Positions 20,527-30,704 of a stretch of DNA of 64,000 nucleotides are shown one piece after another. This DNA comes from Pseudomonas simiae (GTDB lineage: Bacteria > Pseudomonadota > Gammaproteobacteria > Pseudomonadales > Pseudomonadaceae), in NCBI RefSeq assembly GCF_900111895.1, contig NZ_FOKB01000003.1, forward strand, positions 1 through 64,000, written 5' to 3'. The notes beneath the pieces were generated by a model. It was not told where the DNA came from. It worked only from the letters and a program-made list of their open reading frames with translations, and did no database searches. Every line of letters begins with the position of its first letter. The stretch's first letter is position 1. The position numbers and the translations under genes were made by a program.

Positions 20527-21774
20527 TCAGCTCAGGCGCAGGCGGCTGGCGCCTACCAGCCGGTTATAGATCAAATACAGCACCACGGTGGCCAGCAGCA
20601 GCAAGCCACCCAACGCCGTTGCCATGCCCCAGTTGATGCTGGTGTTGGTGTAGAACGCCACGAAGTAACTGACCATCTGGTCGTTCGGGCTGCCCAGCAA
20701 TGCCGGGGTGATGTAGTAACCAATCGCCAGAATGAACACCAACAGGCAACCGGCGCCGACACCGGCGTAGGTCTGCGGGAAGTACACCCGCCAGAAGCTG
20801 GTGAACGGATGGCAGCCCAGGGAAATGGCCGCACGCATATAGGTGGGCGAAATGCCCTTCATCACGCTGTAGATCGGCAGGATCATGAACGGCAGCAAGA
20901 TGTGCACCATGGAGATGTAGACGCCGGTACGGTTGAACACCAGCTCCAACGGCTTATCGATCAGCCCCATGCCCATCAGTGCGCTGTTGATCAGGCCGCC
21001 GGACTGCAGCAGTACGATCCAGGCCGCCACGCGCACCAGGATCGAGGTCCAGAATGGCAGCAACACCAGGATCATCAACAAGTTGCTTTGGCGTGCAGGC
21101 AGATTGGCCAGCAGGTACGCCAGGGGATAAGCCAACAGCAGGCAGACCGCCGTGATCACCAGGCCCATCCAGAAAGTACGGGCGAAGATGTCCAGGTAAA
21201 TCGCCTGGTCCGGCGTGGCCGGTGCCACTTCACCGAGGTCGTCGATGCGGTGATCGACAGCCGCCAGCAGATAGAACGGCGTCAGGCTGCTGGTATTGCG
21301 CCGGATCGCTTGCCAGTACGCCGGGTCACCCCAGCGTTCATCGAGGCTTTCCAGCGCTTCTTTATAGGAGGCCGGCGCTTCACTGAACGGCAGCGCCCGC
21401 GCGGTTTTGGTCAGCAGGCTGCGGTAGCCGGCCAGTTCCATGTTCAAGCGCTTGGACAGATCGCCCAACGTCTGGTTTTGGCGGGCTTCGCTCAAGTCCT
21501 CACTGAGGGCCTGGTACACCGGCTCGCCCGGCAGGCCCCGGCCATCCCAGGCCGTCACCGCCACCACGGTACGCGGCAAACCGCCTACCACTTCCGGGTT
21601 GCCGACGCTTTTGAACAACAGCGCCACAATCGGCACCAGGAACACCAGCAGCAAGAACAGCACCAGCGGCGCAATCAAGGCCTGGGCCTTCCAGCGGTTG
21701 AGCCGCTCGGCACGCGCCAGGCGCTGCTTGAGGGTGGGGCTGCTGACCTCGTTCGAGGGAACGGCGATGGCCAT
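20527..21774 (-). CDS. ABC transporter permease (PotB-like) with large periplasmic insert
   Basis: The 415-residue permease has one N-terminal helix at about 35-55. A soluble insert of roughly 140 residues follows before the core helices. The coupling loop is MRAAISLGCHPFTSFWRVYFP. The insert makes it longer than standard PotB (about 280 residues); this layout is shared by a subset of spermidine/putrescine-type permeases in Pseudomonas. Start at MAIAVPSNEV, with CGGAGT before it. 12 bp ahead of the second permease. Confidence 0.9.
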   Translation of the reverse strand: MAIAVPSNEVSSPTLKQRLARAERLNRWKAQALIAPLVLFLLLVFLVPIVALLFKSVGNPEVVGGLPRTVVAVTAWDGRGLPGEPVYQALSEDLSEARQNQTLGDLSKRLNMELAGYRSLLTKTARALPFSEAPASYKEALESLDERWGDPAYWQAIRRNTSSLTPFYLLAAVDHRIDDLGEVAPATPDQAIYLDIFARTFWMGLVITAVCLLLAYPLAYLLANLPARQSNLLMILVLLPFWTSILVRVAAWIVLLQSGGLINSALMGMGLIDKPLELVFNRTGVYISMVHILLPFMILPIYSVMKGISPTYMRAAISLGCHPFTSFWRVYFPQTYAGVGAGCLLVFILAIGYYITPALLGSPNDQMVSYFVAFYTNTSINWGMATALGGLLLLATVVLYLIYNRLVGASRLRLS

Positions 21775-21828
21775 GGCTGACTCCGAATCTTGAAAATGAA
21801 TGCAACCTTTCACACACAAGAAATCCCT

Positions 21829-21918
21829 TGTGGGAGGGGGCTTGCCCCCGATGGCAGACTTTCAGTCAACACATATATCGACTGGACCGCCGTCATCGGG
21901 GGCAAGCCCCCTCCCACA
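21829..21918. repeat. REPIN of a second family, inside the ABC operon
   Basis: A 90-bp doublet begins TGTGGGAGGGGGCTTGCC and ends with its exact reverse complement, with GGGGG where the other two REPINs have GCGGG. This matches the most abundant REP class described in P. fluorescens SBW25, as I recall it. It sits between the binding-protein stop codon and the first permease start, in one transcription unit. Confidence 0.92.
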
Positions 21919-21931
21919 GGGTTATGCAGTG

Positions 21932-22972
21932 TTACTTGGCAGCCCAGGAATTGAAGCGCTGCTCCAGCTGCTCGCCGTTATCCGCCCAGAAGCTCACATC
22001 GATCTGCACCTGGTTGGCGATGTTTTCCGGAGTGGTCGGCATGTCCTTCAGCACGTCCTTGGCCAGCAACGGTACGGCTTGGGTATTGGCCGGGCCGTAG
22101 GCGATGTTTTCCGAGTAGGTCTTCTGTTGCTGTGGCTGCACCGAGAAGGCGATGAATTTTTTCGCCGCTTCGGCACGATCCTTGGCCAGGCCTTTAGGGA
22201 TGGCCCAGGCGTCGAAGTCGTAGATGCCGCCGTTCCACACCACTTTCAGGTTGCTTTCTTTCTGCACGGCGGCAATGCGGCCGTTGTACGCCGAGCTCAT
22301 CACCACGTCCCCCGAGGCCAGGTACTGCGGCGGTTGTGCGCCGGCTTCCCACCACTGGATCGACGGCTTGAGCTCGTCGAGTTTCTTGAACGCGCGGTCC
22401 TGGCCGTCTTTGCCGGCCAGCACTTTGTACACGTCTTTCGGTGCAACGCCGTCAGCCATCAAGGCGAATTCCAGGGTGTACTTGGCGCCTTTGCGCAGGC
22501 CACGCTTGCCAGGGAATTTCTTGGTGTCCCAGAAATCCGCCCAGCTGGTTGGCGCGGATGCCAGCTTGTCGGCGTTGTAGGCGAGCACCGTCGACCACAC
22601 GAAGAAGCCCACGCCACACGGCTGGATCGCACCCTTCACGTAGTCAGCCGTGTTGCCGAACAGTTTCGGGTCCAGGGGCTCGAACATGTCTTCATCGCAG
22701 CCACGGGACAGTTCCGGCGACTCCACTTCCACCAAGTCCCAGGACACGCTCTTGGTGTCGACCATGGCTTTGACCTTGGCCATTTCACCGTTGTACTCGC
22801 CGGCGACGATCTTGCCGTTGCCCGCGCTTTCCCACGGTGCATAGAAGGCCTTGACCTGGGCCGCCTTGTTCGCGCCGCCAAAGGACACGACCGTCAGATC
22901 CGGGCCTGCCATGGCCTGTGTCGCACCCATCAAGCTCAATGCCAAAACGGAATACTTCAAGGAACTCAACAT
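21932..22972 (-). CDS. ABC transporter periplasmic substrate-binding protein
   Basis: Captures the imported solute in the periplasm. The 346-residue product has a signal peptide ending at ATQAMAG (about residue 22-23) and a PotD-like (SBP_bac_8) body with conserved VSFGGANKAAQ, YNADKL and DFWDTKKFPGKRGLR. Relatives bind spermidine, putrescine or related cations, but ligand residues cannot be settled by eye. Start MLSSLKYSV has GGAGAGA ahead of it. Confidence 0.9.
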   Translation of the reverse strand: MLSSLKYSVLALSLMGATQAMAGPDLTVVSFGGANKAAQVKAFYAPWESAGNGKIVAGEYNGEMAKVKAMVDTKSVSWDLVEVESPELSRGCDEDMFEPLDPKLFGNTADYVKGAIQPCGVGFFVWSTVLAYNADKLASAPTSWADFWDTKKFPGKRGLRKGAKYTLEFALMADGVAPKDVYKVLAGKDGQDRAFKKLDELKPSIQWWEAGAQPPQYLASGDVVMSSAYNGRIAAVQKESNLKVVWNGGIYDFDAWAIPKGLAKDRAEAAKKFIAFSVQPQQQKTYSENIAYGPANTQAVPLLAKDVLKDMPTTPENIANQVQIDVSFWADNGEQLEQRFNSWAAK

Positions 22973-23015
22973 TGTTGTTCTCTCCACGTGCAGGGTTGGT
23001 GAAGCCAGGGGGCGA

Positions 23016-24128
23016 TCAATTCGCCTCTAAAAGTGGGTCGAGTGCGCGAACGTGCTCGACTTGCCAGCCAATCGGTACCACGTCGCCGACCGCCAGGGCC
23101 GGATCCAGCTCGGCAATCGGTTGTTTCACAAAAAAATCGGCCTTGCCGCAGACCTCCAGGCGCACGCGTACGTGGTCGCCCAGGTAGATGAATTCCGCCA
23201 CCCGCCCGGAAAAGCGGTTGACGCAAGATTCGCTGGAGCCATTGAGGCTGACGCGTTCAGGGCGTACCGACAGCGTCACCGGGCCACCCACCTGGCCGAC
23301 GTTGACCGCCAGCGCCTCGACCTTCTCGCCACGCGCCAGCTCCACCACGCAGCGCTCGCCGCTATGGCTGTGCAGGCGGCCATTGAGGCGGTTGTTCTCG
23401 CCGATAAAGTTGGCGACAAAGGTGTTCTTCGGTTCTTCATACAAGGTGCGCGGTGCAGCGATCTGCTGGATCTCGCCCTGGTGGAACACGGCCACCCGAT
23501 CAGACATGGTCAAGGCTTCGCCCTGGTCGTGGGTCACGTACACCACCGTCACGCCGAGGCGCTGGTGCAGGTGCTTGATCTCCATCTGCATGTGTTCGCG
23601 CAGTTGCTTGTCGAGGGCGCCGAGGGGTTCGTCCATCAGCACCAATTGCGGTTCGAACACCAGCGCTCGGGCCAAGGCCACGCGCTGTTGCTGGCCACCG
23701 GAGAGTTGCGCGGGATAGCGCTGGGCGAACGCGTCGAGTTGGACCATGTTCAGCACGCGTTTGACCCGCTCGCTGATATCGGTCTTGCTTAAAGCTCGCA
23801 CCGACAGCGGGAACGCCAGGTTCTCGGCGACCGTCATGTGCGGAAACAGCGCGTAGTTCTGAAACACCATGCCGATGTCGCGCTTATGCGGCGGCACATT
23901 GTTGATGGAGCGCCCGGCCAGCTGGATTTCGCCGGCGGTCGGCGTTTCAAAACCGGCGAGCATCATCAGGCTGGTGGTCTTGCCCGAACCGGAAGGCCCG
24001 AGCAGGGTGAGGAACTCGCCCTTGCGAATCTCCAGGTTGAGGTCTTTGACGATCAGGTTCTCGCCGTCGTAGCTCTTCTGCACGCCACGAAAGCTGACCA
24101 GCACATCATTTGAATCCACCTCGCTCAT
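23016..24128 (-). CDS. ABC transporter ATP-binding protein (PotA-like)
   Basis: Energises the polyamine-type importer. The 370-residue product has Walker A GPSGSGKT, the Q-loop in VFQNYALFPHMT, signature LSGGQQQR, Walker B VLMDEP with a following LGALD D-loop, and the switch His in VTHDQ. A C-terminal TOBE-type regulatory domain includes SVRPERVSL. Start at MSEVDSNDVL. It is the first gene of the importer operon; 214 bp of non-coding DNA with inverted repeats precede it. Confidence 0.93.
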   Translation of the reverse strand: MSEVDSNDVLVSFRGVQKSYDGENLIVKDLNLEIRKGEFLTLLGPSGSGKTTSLMMLAGFETPTAGEIQLAGRSINNVPPHKRDIGMVFQNYALFPHMTVAENLAFPLSVRALSKTDISERVKRVLNMVQLDAFAQRYPAQLSGGQQQRVALARALVFEPQLVLMDEPLGALDKQLREHMQMEIKHLHQRLGVTVVYVTHDQGEALTMSDRVAVFHQGEIQQIAAPRTLYEEPKNTFVANFIGENNRLNGRLHSHSGERCVVELARGEKVEALAVNVGQVGGPVTLSVRPERVSLNGSSESCVNRFSGRVAEFIYLGDHVRVRLEVCGKADFFVKQPIAELDPALAVGDVVPIGWQVEHVRALDPLLEAN

Positions 24129-24181
24129 ACCAACACCTTTTTGTTTTGGACTGCTGTGAGACAAGCGTAGTCCAGGCGCGA

Positions 24182-24200
24182 GCCCCCGAAAATCGGGGGC
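24182..24200. promoter_or_regulatory. Perfect inverted repeat upstream of the ABC operon
   Basis: GCCCCCGA and TCGGGGGC flank an AAA loop (8-bp perfect stem). It lies about 55 bp upstream of the ATPase start codon and has no T tract. It could be an operator, or a hairpin in the downstream part of the two-component transcript. Confidence 0.45.
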
Positions 24201-24237
24201 CAGGAGAGAATCACATCAGCCGGATGGAAGGTTTGGG

Positions 24238-24253
24238 GTAGGGATCGCCCTAC
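24238..24253. promoter_or_regulatory. Inverted repeat, candidate response-regulator site
   Basis: GTAGGG and CCCTAC are separated by 4 bp, in the gap between the response-regulator gene and the ABC operon. NarL/LuxR-type regulators often bind short inverted repeats, so this is a possible operator. The evidence is position and symmetry only. Confidence 0.35.
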
Positions 24254-24342
24254 ACGGATGGCGGGGATGGGACAGTGCCACGCTGCCGTGCACCGGGAAT
24301 GGGATCAGCGCGGCTTACAGGTGGTCGTAAACAGGCATGTTG

Positions 24343-24972
24343 TTACAGCAACTTGTGTTCCATGGCGTACTTCACCAGTTCCGCCAGGGAGGTGATATTG
24401 AGCTTTTGCATCAGCCGCGCCTTGTGGGTGCTGATGGTCTTGCTGCTCAACGCCAGTTGTTGGGCGATGTCGTTGACGTTCGCGCCCTGGGCCAGGCGCT
24501 CGAACACCGAGAACTCACGCTCCGACAGGAGTGAATGCAACGGGCGGGCATCGGTGAGGCCGACTTCGAAGACCATACGGTCGGCCAGGTCCGGGTCGAT
24601 ATAACGCCCACCCGCCGCCACCTTGCGAATCGCCGTGAGCAACAGCGCCGGGTCGCTGTCCTTGGTGGCGTAACCGGCCGCGCCCACCTTCAAGGCGCGG
24701 GCGGCCATTTGCGCTTCGTCGTGCATCGACAGCACCAGGATTGCCGGCGGATTGTTCAGCGCACGGATGCGCGCAATCGCTTCCAGGCCATTGACGCCGG
24801 GCATCGAGATGTCCAGCAACACCACCTCGCAAGGCACGTGGCGCAGCGCCTCCAGCAATTGCTCGCCATTGCTGGCTTCTCCAACCACCAACAGGTCTTT
24901 GGCCAGGCCGATCAATTGCTTGATGCCTTCACGAACGATGGTGTGGTCTTCGGCTACCAATACGCGGATCAC
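24343..24972 (-). CDS. LuxR/NarL-family response regulator
   Basis: The 209-residue product has a receiver domain with phospho-acceptor Asp54 in VVLLDISMPG, the acidic pair at 8-9 and the conserved Lys in ATKDSD. A C-terminal HTH follows at about 145-205 with LSEREFSVFERLAQGANVND and SSKTISTHKARLMQKLNI. It lies 18 bp after the sensor kinase gene, so the pair forms a two-component system. Likely targets are the adjacent ABC importer or alcohol dehydrogenase (inference from position). Confidence 0.93.
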   Translation of the reverse strand: MIRVLVAEDHTIVREGIKQLIGLAKDLLVVGEASNGEQLLEALRHVPCEVVLLDISMPGVNGLEAIARIRALNNPPAILVLSMHDEAQMAARALKVGAAGYATKDSDPALLLTAIRKVAAGGRYIDPDLADRMVFEVGLTDARPLHSLLSEREFSVFERLAQGANVNDIAQQLALSSKTISTHKARLMQKLNITSLAELVKYAMEHKLL

Positions 24973-24990
24973 AAGGGCTTCCTCTTGGTG

Positions 24991-26985
24991 TTATGCATCC
25001 AACGGCACCGTGACGCTCAGGGTGGTGCCCTCCCCCAACTCGCTGTCCAGGCTCAATTGCCCACCCATGATCAGCACGCGCTCGCGCATGCCCACCAGGC
25101 CAAACGACACCGGGCGGCCCTGGGCCTGGACGAAACCGACGCCATCGTCGCTGATGGTCAAGCGCAAATCCGTGCCCTCCAGGGCCAGGGTCAGTTCAAC
25201 AGTATGCGCCTGGGCATGGCGCATCACATTGGTCAGCGCCTCCTGCAGGATCCGAAACAAGCCAATGGCCTTGGCATCACTGAGTGTCGGCAGGTTATCC
25301 GGCACCTGCACCAAACAGGGAATTTGCGTACGCGCTTCAAAGCGCCGCGCCTGCCACTCGATGGCTGACGCGATACCCGCATCCAGAATCGGCGGGCGCA
25401 GCGCCGTCGCTACGTCCCGCACCAACTGGAATAGTTGGGCGATCAAGCGCTTCATGCTGTTCAAGCGCTCGTGCAAACCGGGGTCAAGTTGCGCGTAGGC
25501 CAACTCACACATTGAGGTCTCGAGCTTGAGCACCGTGAGCATTTGCCCGAGTTCGTCGTGCACCTCACGGGCGATGCGTGCCTTCTCTTCTTCGCGAACG
25601 GTTTCCAGGTGAGCGGACAGTTCGCGCAGCTGTGCTTCACTTTGCAGCAATGCCGCCAGGGTGCGGCGCAACTCGGTGACGTCATTGAGGTAAACCACCA
25701 GGTATTCGGCCTCGGCAAACCGCAGAAAGCTCAAGGACACATTGGTCGGCAGGATGCTGCCGTCTGCGCGCCGGCAATCGGTGGCGAAGTTCTGCGGCCC
25801 GTCTTCGCTGGCCCGCGCGCGTTTCCATAGGTTGAGCCAGCGGTCCATGTCCAGGCTCGGATCAAGGTCGACCAGTGGCCGCTCGATCAGTGCGCCGGGG
25901 CCGTAGCCAAGCATGCTTTCGGCCGCACGGTTGGCGTAGCGCACGTGGCTGTCCCAGTTGACCCAAAGGATGCCGACGGTGCTTTGGTCGATGGAAAACT
26001 GAGTCAGCCGCAAGGCTTCGGCACCAGCGGCGCGGGCGGCGCTTTCTTCGCGCGCAGCCAAAAGGTTGTGCTCCAGCACCCGTTGTTGGCGGCGCAGCCA
26101 GAATACGGTGGCCAGGCTGGCGAGCAGCAACAGGCCGAGCAACAGGCTGAGGTTTTGCCACAGGCCCGGGGATTCCGTCAGGCGTGGGTATTTGGGTTGC
26201 AGCCAGCGGCTGTGCAGTTGGTCCAGATCGCGGGCGGGAATGGCGCGCAGGGCGCTTTCCATGATGCTGGCCAGTTCCGGCCATTCCCGGCGCGTGGCCA
26301 CCCGCAGCAATTGCGGCAGGCCGATATCGCCCACCACCGCCAGCCCGGCGAACTCCGCCTCGCCGGACAAACGGCTCAATTGCGCTTCATCCACCACCGC
26401 ATAACGCGCTTGCTGGCTTACCAGTAATTGCAGGGCCTGTCGCTCCATGGGCACGCCTTGCAGGTTCAGGCCGGGATAGGTGCTGCGCAGGTAATCGGCC
26501 ACGGCGCTGGGCATGCGCACGGCGACGCGGGATTGCTCATCGAGTTTCTCCAACTCCACCGCCCCGCCGCCATCACGGATGCCAACGATGTGTTGCGGCA
26601 CGCGCATATAGGGGTCGCTGAACAACCACAGGCGCAAACCGGCCGGCGTTTGTTGCAGGCCGGGAGCGATATCCACCTCGCCGTCGCTCAGGGCCGCTTC
26701 CAACTGCTCCTGGTTTGGGAAGTTGCGCCAGGTCAATTCGATGTTCAACGCTTTGGCCAACCACTGCATCAGCTCGACGTTGGCCCCGGACAGCCGCTGC
26801 AAACGCCGGTCGTATTGCGCGAACGGCGCCTGTAACACCAGGCCCACCCGCAGTTCCGGGTGCTGGGCCAGCCATTCGCGTTGTTGCGCATTGAGCTGCG
26901 CCTGGGGCGCGACGGGCGCAGGGGCGGCATTTGCCATCAAGGCAAGGCACAAACAGCCGATAACCAGCAGACAGCGAAAACCCAT
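24991..26985 (-). CDS. Sensor histidine kinase with periplasmic solute-binding domain and PAS
   Basis: The 664-residue product has a signal peptide (about 1-20), then a periplasmic SBP_bac_3-type amino-acid-binding-like domain (about 40-270) beginning LAQHPELRVGLVLQ. One transmembrane helix lies at about 276-297, then a PAS domain (about 327-445), a HisKA_3 dimerisation helix with the phospho-His in REVHDELGQ near 474, and an HATPase domain (EALTNVMRHA, SDDGVGF, GLVGMRERV). It probably senses an external small molecule. Divergent from the DUF3530 gene. Confidence 0.93.
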   Translation of the reverse strand: MGFRCLLVIGCLCLALMANAAPAPVAPQAQLNAQQREWLAQHPELRVGLVLQAPFAQYDRRLQRLSGANVELMQWLAKALNIELTWRNFPNQEQLEAALSDGEVDIAPGLQQTPAGLRLWLFSDPYMRVPQHIVGIRDGGGAVELEKLDEQSRVAVRMPSAVADYLRSTYPGLNLQGVPMERQALQLLVSQQARYAVVDEAQLSRLSGEAEFAGLAVVGDIGLPQLLRVATRREWPELASIMESALRAIPARDLDQLHSRWLQPKYPRLTESPGLWQNLSLLLGLLLLASLATVFWLRRQQRVLEHNLLAAREESAARAAGAEALRLTQFSIDQSTVGILWVNWDSHVRYANRAAESMLGYGPGALIERPLVDLDPSLDMDRWLNLWKRARASEDGPQNFATDCRRADGSILPTNVSLSFLRFAEAEYLVVYLNDVTELRRTLAALLQSEAQLRELSAHLETVREEEKARIAREVHDELGQMLTVLKLETSMCELAYAQLDPGLHERLNSMKRLIAQLFQLVRDVATALRPPILDAGIASAIEWQARRFEARTQIPCLVQVPDNLPTLSDAKAIGLFRILQEALTNVMRHAQAHTVELTLALEGTDLRLTISDDGVGFVQAQGRPVSFGLVGMRERVLIMGGQLSLDSELGEGTTLSVTVPLDA

Positions 26986-27062
26986 GATCCACGTCTCACA
27001 TCACTGACAAATACTGACCAACCCATTAGGCTGCTGGAATCACTTCTGGCCGGGAATTTACG

Positions 27063-28037
27063 ATGCCCTTTTTTCACCGTTCAGCACTGCCAGCATTGTG
27101 CCTGTCGCTGCTTTTTACCAGCGCCTTTTCTGTACGAGCCGCAGACGCGCCCGAACCTGCCGCGGAAAAACCGGTCGAGCGCCAACCCTTGCCCGAGCGC
27201 AGCCAGGCAGAAGCCAGCGCCCTGGAGCGCAAGATCCCGCAGCAGGAACAGCAACAATTGCAGGCCGGCAGCGATTCCTTCCTCGCCCTGTGGAAACCGG
27301 CCAACAGCGCCGAGCCCGAAGGCGTGGTGATTATCGTACCGGGTGCCGGCGAAAATGCTGACTGGCCGCAAGCAATCAGCCCGTTGCGGCACAAATTCCC
27401 GGACGCCAATTGGGGCAGCCTCAGCCTGTCGTTGCCGGACGTGAGCGTGGATACGCTGCCACCACGTGTAATGGAAGCGCCCAAGGCGACTGTCGACACC
27501 AGCAGCAAGGAAGCGAGCACCGCCGACAAACCCATCGAGCAAGCCGCCAGCGCCGAAGCCGAAGGCACCGACCCGGCGGTGGTGCCCGGTGCCGATGAGC
27601 AGGACAAGTCCGACGCCTCGCGCATCTTCGACCGCATCGACGCCGCCGTGGCGTTCGCCCAAACACAAAGCGCGCGCAGCGTGGTACTGCTCGGCCATGG
27701 CACCGGTGCCTGGTGGGCCGCACGTTATTTGAGCGAGAAACAACCGTCCCAAGTGCAGAAGTTTGTGATGGTGGCAGCACAGACGCCCCACGGACGTCAT
27801 CCGGATGTACAACAACTGGCCCCTGGCCTGAAGTTGCCGACCGCCGATGTCTTCTATCAAGACAACGCCCAATCACGCAAAAACGCTCTGGCCCGCGCGC
27901 AGGCGGCCAAGCGTTTGAAAAATGAAGGTTACAAACAGGTGTCCTTGACAGCCCTGCCCGGCAACAGCGCTGCCGAGCAGGAGCAGTTGTATCGCAGGAT
28001 CCGCGGCTGGTTGAGCCCGCAGGCGACGGCTGACTGA
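27063..28037 (+). CDS. DUF3530 family alpha/beta-hydrolase-like exported protein
   Basis: The 324-residue product has a signal peptide ending at VRAAD (about 27). A Glu/Gln-rich linker and an alpha/beta-hydrolase-like core follow: IIVPGAGENADW at about 92 and the GHGTGAWWA nucleophile-elbow position near 220. At that elbow the usual GxSxG serine is replaced by Thr, so catalytic activity is doubtful. The function of the family is not known to me. Divergent from the sensor kinase gene, with 77 bp between. Confidence 0.8.
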   Translation: MPFFHRSALPALCLSLLFTSAFSVRAADAPEPAAEKPVERQPLPERSQAEASALERKIPQQEQQQLQAGSDSFLALWKPANSAEPEGVVIIVPGAGENADWPQAISPLRHKFPDANWGSLSLSLPDVSVDTLPPRVMEAPKATVDTSSKEASTADKPIEQAASAEAEGTDPAVVPGADEQDKSDASRIFDRIDAAVAFAQTQSARSVVLLGHGTGAWWAARYLSEKQPSQVQKFVMVAAQTPHGRHPDVQQLAPGLKLPTADVFYQDNAQSRKNALARAQAAKRLKNEGYKQVSLTALPGNSAAEQEQLYRRIRGWLSPQATAD

Positions 28038-28062
28038 TCGCTGACTGTGAACCCGATCAAAC

Positions 28063-28092
28063 TGTAGGCGCTGGCTTGCCAGCTCCTACAGG
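28063..28092. repeat. Single REP-like hairpin
   Basis: CTGTAGG-GCTGGC pairs with GCCAGC-CCTACAG around a TT centre, each arm holding one unpaired base. This single hairpin lies between the convergent DUF3530 and djlA genes and resembles the short TGTAGGAGC-type REPs of Pseudomonas. It may act as a transcript end. Confidence 0.6.
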
Positions 28093-28108
28093 GGGGGAGC
28101 TGGGCACA

Positions 28109-28876
28109 CTAACGGAAATCCCGACGCTCGCGAATCAACGCATAGGCGTTATGCAACTCGCGAGTACGCTCGGTTGCCTCACGCACTTGCGCGGGGCTGG
28201 CGCCGGTACCGGCGATCTTGTCCGGGTGGTGGCGGCTGAGCAGTCGGCGATAAGCCCGCTTGATCACAGATGGCTCGGTGGTGGCCGTCACACCCAGCAA
28301 GCGCAACGCGTCCTGATAGGTAACACCGCGACTGACCAGCGGCTTGCGCTCCGGCTTGTAGTCGGCTGCCAGCGCCTGCAGCTGCTGCGGCGTCCACCCC
28401 AGCCATTTGCCCCACAGGTCAATCAAGTCACGTTCGGCGTCATCCGCCCGTCCGTCCGCCCAGACCATGCGCCAGCATGCGCGCAATAAGCCTTCCGCGG
28501 CATGGGGTTGGGCCTTGAGCACACGTAGATAACTGCGCACCCGGTCGGAGCCGGACTTGCCGCGATTGAAGGCCGCAATCGCGCGACGTTGGGCCGAGTC
28601 GGTCATCTCCAGCGAGCGCATTTCCTGGCGCGCTTGTTGGATATGACCATCGGCGACCCGACCGTTGCTCTTGGCCAAACGCCCCAGCAACACGAATAAC
28701 AGCTCGTCATTGCGCAACGCCGGGCGCCCGCCCAGGCGCTCGCGCAACTGCGCCCAACTGTGCAGTTGCAGGCGGCGGTCGAGTGCCTGCCCCAACAGTG
28801 CGCCCAGCATGGCCCCCGGAATACTGGCAATGGCAAAGCCAGCCCCGGCGCCGATCAGCGTCCCTGGCCACAGCAT
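28109..28876 (-). CDS. djlA: Membrane-anchored DnaJ-like co-chaperone DjlA
   Basis: The 255-residue protein has an N-terminal glycine-rich membrane segment (GAGAGFAIASIPGAMLGALLG). A TerB/DjlA-like central domain (about 60-165) and a C-terminal J domain follow, with the HPD motif in SRHHPDKIAG near 219. It stimulates DnaK at the inner membrane. It starts just after murU, which it follows in the same direction. Confidence 0.93.
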   Translation of the reverse strand: MLWPGTLIGAGAGFAIASIPGAMLGALLGQALDRRLQLHSWAQLRERLGGRPALRNDELLFVLLGRLAKSNGRVADGHIQQARQEMRSLEMTDSAQRRAIAAFNRGKSGSDRVRSYLRVLKAQPHAAEGLLRACWRMVWADGRADDAERDLIDLWGKWLGWTPQQLQALAADYKPERKPLVSRGVTYQDALRLLGVTATTEPSVIKRAYRRLLSRHHPDKIAGTGASPAQVREATERTRELHNAYALIRERRDFR

Positions 28877-28877
28877 G

Positions 28878-30574
<1,697 letters not shown>

Positions 30575-30704
30575 TACAAGGGTCTCCGACGGCGCTAGCC
30601 GTCAAGCGGGGCATGCTTTATTATCACGCATCTTTTTCAGACCATCGAGAGGCGTGCGGCCCAAACCGCGGGCAGATGGCACGCAGGAAGCCCGGACTAA
30701 TAAG

